This document shows, piece after piece, positions 6,748 through 8,752 of a DNA stretch of 8,752 bases. Source of the DNA: Treponema sp. UBA3662 (GTDB taxonomy: Bacteria > Spirochaetota > Spirochaetia > Treponematales > Treponemataceae); the NCBI GenBank assembly GCA_002373205.1, contig DFJV01000176.1:1-8752 (forward strand), in the 5' to 3' direction. Made by a program: the position numbers and the translations under genes. The notes beneath the pieces were generated by a model, which ran no database searches, was not told the origin of the DNA, and saw only the letters and a list, made by a program, of their open reading frames with translations. The number at the start of each line of letters is the position of its first letter. The stretch's first letter is position 1.

Positions 6748-7631
6748 TGTACTTCCCTCGCTGCAAAAAATCTTGTCAGTTCTGCAAGCGGATCGGCAGA
6801 AGTTTTTAGAAGAAGCGGCAGTCCACCCCTTCTAAGGCATTCGTGCTTCCATTGCTCCACCCTGTTAAAGTTAAAGTCCCTCCACTGGCTCTTAAAGTTT
6901 GAAGAGGAAGTTGGCAAAACCTGGTTAAGCCCTGTTTCTGGGTCGGAAAAGCGCACGGATCCAACATCCGGCAGGTTCTCGTCAAAGGCATCTACAAGGC
7001 GTACGCAAACAACGTCATTCTTTTGGCAAAGGGCATCAAATGGTTCAGTCCAGGAGGCTGTCCTAAAGTCCGAAAAAATCATCACAAGGGACCTTTTCTT
7101 TAATAGGCGGCCAGCCCCCCTGATTGCGTTGTCCAAAACAGAGCCCTTTGTCTGCTCGCTCTTTGGGGCTGCCTCGTTCTTTTCAAAGTTGGAAAGCAGA
7201 AGCATGGTCTGGTTTAGACCTGGGCGCGGTGGGCAGGAAAATTTTATCTGGCCGTCAAAAATTACGCAGCCAACCGGGCTTGCATTTTGGTAAGAGGCAA
7301 GTGTAATTAAAGATGCCGCTTCCAGTGCGGTCAAAAGCTTTGACTTGTTTTCCGAATAGGAATTCATTGACTCGGAAACGTCAAGAATTACAAGCACGTC
7401 AAGCTCACGTTCCTCTTCGTACATCTTAACGTAGGGGTGCCCCATGCGGGCGGTTACGTTCCAGTCTATTGAACGCACGTCGTCCCCGGGAAGATATTCG
7501 CGAACACCGTCAAATTCTATACCGTGGCCGCGGTACAAAGACTTAAAGGAACCGCTTTTCATTCCCTGCGCAAGAGAAAGGGCGCTTAAGTGGAGGAGTC
7601 TTGCCTTGTTGGAAAGTTTGTTCGTGTCCAT
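6744..7631 (-). CDS. DUF58-family protein with VWA-like MIDAS fold
   Basis: This encodes 295 residues with no signal or membrane helix, so the protein should be cytosolic. The DUF58 signature is clear in residues 34-75: RGHGIEFDGVREYLPGDDVR, then SIDWNVTAR and KMYEEERELDV. A VWA-like fold follows with a MIDAS-type D84-x-S86-x-S88 (LDVSESM) and IFSDFR at residues 185-190. These proteins are nearly always encoded beside moxR and are thought to be its partner. The gene begins 18 nt after the moxR stop. Only a weak AAGG lies 11 nt upstream of its ATG, so coupling to moxR is likely. Its stop overlaps the next gene's start (ATGA). Length and motifs are complete, with no sign of decay. Confidence 0.92.
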   Translation of the reverse strand: MDTNKLSNKARLLHLSALSLAQGMKSGSFKSLYRGHGIEFDGVREYLPGDDVRSIDWNVTARMGHPYVKMYEEERELDVLVILDVSESMNSYSENKSKLLTALEAASLITLASYQNASPVGCVIFDGQIKFSCPPRPGLNQTMLLLSNFEKNEAAPKSEQTKGSVLDNAIRGAGRLLKKRSLVMIFSDFRTASWTEPFDALCQKNDVVCVRLVDAFDENLPDVGSVRFSDPETGLNQVLPTSSSNFKSQWRDFNFNRVEQWKHECLRRGGLPLLLKTSADPLAELTRFFAAREVQ

Positions 7632-7649
7632 ACGTTAGCCGACCTTGGA

Positions 7650-8669
7650 TTACGGAACCGGCATAAGGTCTATAATCTTGCCGATAAGGTCGTCTGCCGT
7701 AATTGAATCTGCCGCAGCCTCGTAGTTGAGCACCAGGCGGTGGCGCAAAACCTGCTTTGCAACCTTCTGAACGTCATCGGGAAGCACAAAGCTTCTGCCG
7801 GAAAAAAGGGCCTGAACCTTTGCACAGCGCAAAAGTGCAATGCCTGCTCTTGGACTTGCACCGAATGAAATGTAGTGCAGGATGTCGTTCTTGCCCTTGG
7901 AAGAAGCCGAATGCTTTTCGTTCTTGCGGGTGGCATCCGGGCGGGTTACGTTTATTATGCTTACGATGTAGCTAAGAATCTTTTCGTCTGCGGTAATTGC
8001 CTCTGCGGCGCGGCGGCAGTTTGCCAAAATCTGCTGGCTAAAAACCCTGCGAACCGGTGTGTCAACAAATTTGCCGTTTGAAGCAACAATTTTAATTTCT
8101 TCTTCCGGAGTGGGGTAGGAAATGATGATTTTCATTAGAAAGCGGTCAAGCTCTGCTTCTGGAAGCTTGTAGGTTCCTTCCTGCTCAATGGGGTTCTGGG
8201 TGGCAAGCACAAAGAATGGGTCTGGAAGCCTGTATGAAGTCTCGCCGATTGTAACCTGATTTTCTGCCATTGCCTCCAAAAGTGCCGACTGAACCTTTGC
8301 CGGGGCACGGTTAATTTCGTCTGCAAGCACAATGTTCGTAAAGACAGGTCCCTTGCGAACCAAAAAGCGGCCGGAGTTCTGCTCGTAGATTAAGGTTCCC
8401 GTAACATCGGCAGGCAAAAGGTCGGGCGTAAACTGAATCCTCTTGAATTCCAGCCCCGAAACTTCCGCAAAAGTGCGGACTGCCAAAGTCTTTGCCAAAC
8501 CTGGAACACCTTCCAGCAAAATGTGACCGCCTGCAATAAGCGCCGTTAAAATACCGTCAACGATTTCCGTCTGGCCAACAAGGCGCACAGCCGTTTCCTT
8601 GCGGCAGTAGTCAATATATTTTGCACATTCTTCAAGCTGTTCTTTGCTAACAGAGTTTTCAATTTCCAT
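7650..8669 (-). CDS. moxR: MoxR-family AAA+ ATPase
   Basis: This encodes 339 residues. I place the start at the ATG 8667-8669, because it has AAGGA 6 nt upstream; a longer TTG start at 8708 would lie inside the promoter -10/start region. Walker A is GVPGLAKT (residues 54-61). Walker B is IVLADEINRAP (113-123) with the catalytic Glu at 118. Sensor 1 is ATQNP (156-160, Asn159), followed by LPEAELDRF (169-177). The FGASPRA segment (269-275) carries the sensor 2 arginine. MoxR ATPases use ATP hydrolysis to remodel or load cofactors into partner proteins, usually ones with VWA domains. Three such partners lie downstream (the DUF58 protein, BatA and BatB/C). The protein is cytosolic. It is the first gene of the operon and is read from the promoter at 8699-8727. 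Confidence 0.95.
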   Translation of the reverse strand: MEIENSVSKEQLEECAKYIDYCRKETAVRLVGQTEIVDGILTALIAGGHILLEGVPGLAKTLAVRTFAEVSGLEFKRIQFTPDLLPADVTGTLIYEQNSGRFLVRKGPVFTNIVLADEINRAPAKVQSALLEAMAENQVTIGETSYRLPDPFFVLATQNPIEQEGTYKLPEAELDRFLMKIIISYPTPEEEIKIVASNGKFVDTPVRRVFSQQILANCRRAAEAITADEKILSYIVSIINVTRPDATRKNEKHSASSKGKNDILHYISFGASPRAGIALLRCAKVQALFSGRSFVLPDDVQKVAKQVLRHRLVLNYEAAADSITADDLIGKIIDLMPVP

Positions 8670-8675
8670 AATAAT

Positions 8676-8680
8676 TCCTT
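8676..8680 (-). promoter_or_regulatory. Ribosome binding site of moxR
   Basis: The minus-strand AAGGA lies 6 nt before the ATG at 8667-8669. It decides the moxR start over the in-frame TTG 39 nt further upstream, which has no such site and falls on the promoter. Confidence 0.75.
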
Positions 8681-8698
8681 CTAGCACTAGATTCTTCC

Positions 8699-8727
8699 AT
8701 AATATCAATATTTCTGATTGAATTCAA
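8699..8727 (-). promoter_or_regulatory. Sigma70-type promoter of the bat operon
   Basis: On the minus strand, TTGAAT (8722-8727, 4 of 6 matches to TTGACA) is followed after exactly 17 nt by TATTAT (8699-8704, 5 of 6 to TATAAT). Transcription would begin near 8692, giving a leader of about 20-25 nt before the moxR ATG. It is the only good promoter I see for the seven-gene operon. The -35 box lies in a 12-bp palindrome that may be an operator. The spacing and leader length support the call, but it rests on sequence alone. Confidence 0.65.
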
Positions 8728-8728
8728 T
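8717..8728. promoter_or_regulatory. Perfect 12-bp palindrome over the -35 box (candidate operator)
   Basis: ATTGAATTCAAT is its own reverse complement and covers the whole -35 hexamer of the moxR promoter. A dimeric regulator bound here would block RNA polymerase. It does not match the Fur/PerR box that I know, and 12-bp AT-rich palindromes can arise by chance, so the role is only inferred from position. Confidence 0.4.
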
Positions 8729-8752
8729 AATACGCACATGGTTTACTTTTTG

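Noticed and set aside
6727..7293. Open frame of 188 codons on the plus strand opposite the DUF58 gene.
   Set aside because: It is fully antisense to a well-supported gene, resembles no family, and is explained as a shadow of the DUF58 coding frame.
8667..8708. Longer moxR starting at TTG 8708.
   Set aside because: It lacks a ribosome binding site and would start upstream of the expected transcription start; the ATG at 8669 has AAGGA at 6 nt.

Overview
The window is a bacterial locus dominated by one long minus-strand operon of the MoxR/Bat ('Bacteroides aerotolerance') type. A radical SAM gene on the plus strand meets it tail to tail. The base composition is moderate in GC. A single-gene DUF58 / BatA / BatB-with-TPR / BatD arrangement is known from spirochaetes and Bacteroidetes. 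Overall protein style and a spirochaete-type lipobox (LTSC) make a Treponema-like spirochaete my best guess. This is an inference from family resemblance, and no rRNA or other marker is present to confirm it.

Layout, reading the minus strand from right to left: a sigma70-like promoter (8699-8727) with a perfect 12-bp palindrome over its -35 box; moxR, an AAA+ ATPase (7650-8669); a DUF58 protein with a MIDAS-type VWA fold (6744-7631); a signal-peptide/one-TM protein with a cytoplasmic tail (5638-6747); batA, a membrane-anchored VWA protein (4640-5641); a batB-batC fusion of membrane VWA, internal lipobox and TPR (2958-4643); a batD-like protein with a C-terminal SH3-like domain (1579-3009); and a small Smr-domain protein (997-1566). 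Three junctions are ATGA overlaps, one is a 52-nt overlap, and the remaining gaps are 12 and 18 nt. The seven genes therefore look co-transcribed and translationally coupled.

On the plus strand, positions 1-1005 hold the 3' part of a PflX-like (COG1313) radical SAM protein whose start lies off the left edge. Its stop codon lies inside the last codons of the Smr gene (9-bp convergent overlap), so there is no intergenic terminator between the two transcription units. No gap over 300 bp lacks a gene, and I saw no RNA genes, mobile elements or CRISPR.

How the genes may work together: MoxR-type ATPases act with VWA/MIDAS proteins, probably as chaperone-like remodelling machines. Here the ATPase and DUF58 protein are cytosolic. 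BatA and BatB/C carry VWA domains anchored in the inner membrane. The BatB/C TPR region and the BatD-like beta domains are predicted to lie on the periplasmic side. The real substrate of Bat systems is unknown. The most distinctive features are the domain shuffling (a BatB-BatC fusion that retains an internal lipoprotein signal, and an SH3 module typical of BatE found on BatD) and the Smr gene at the end of the operon.
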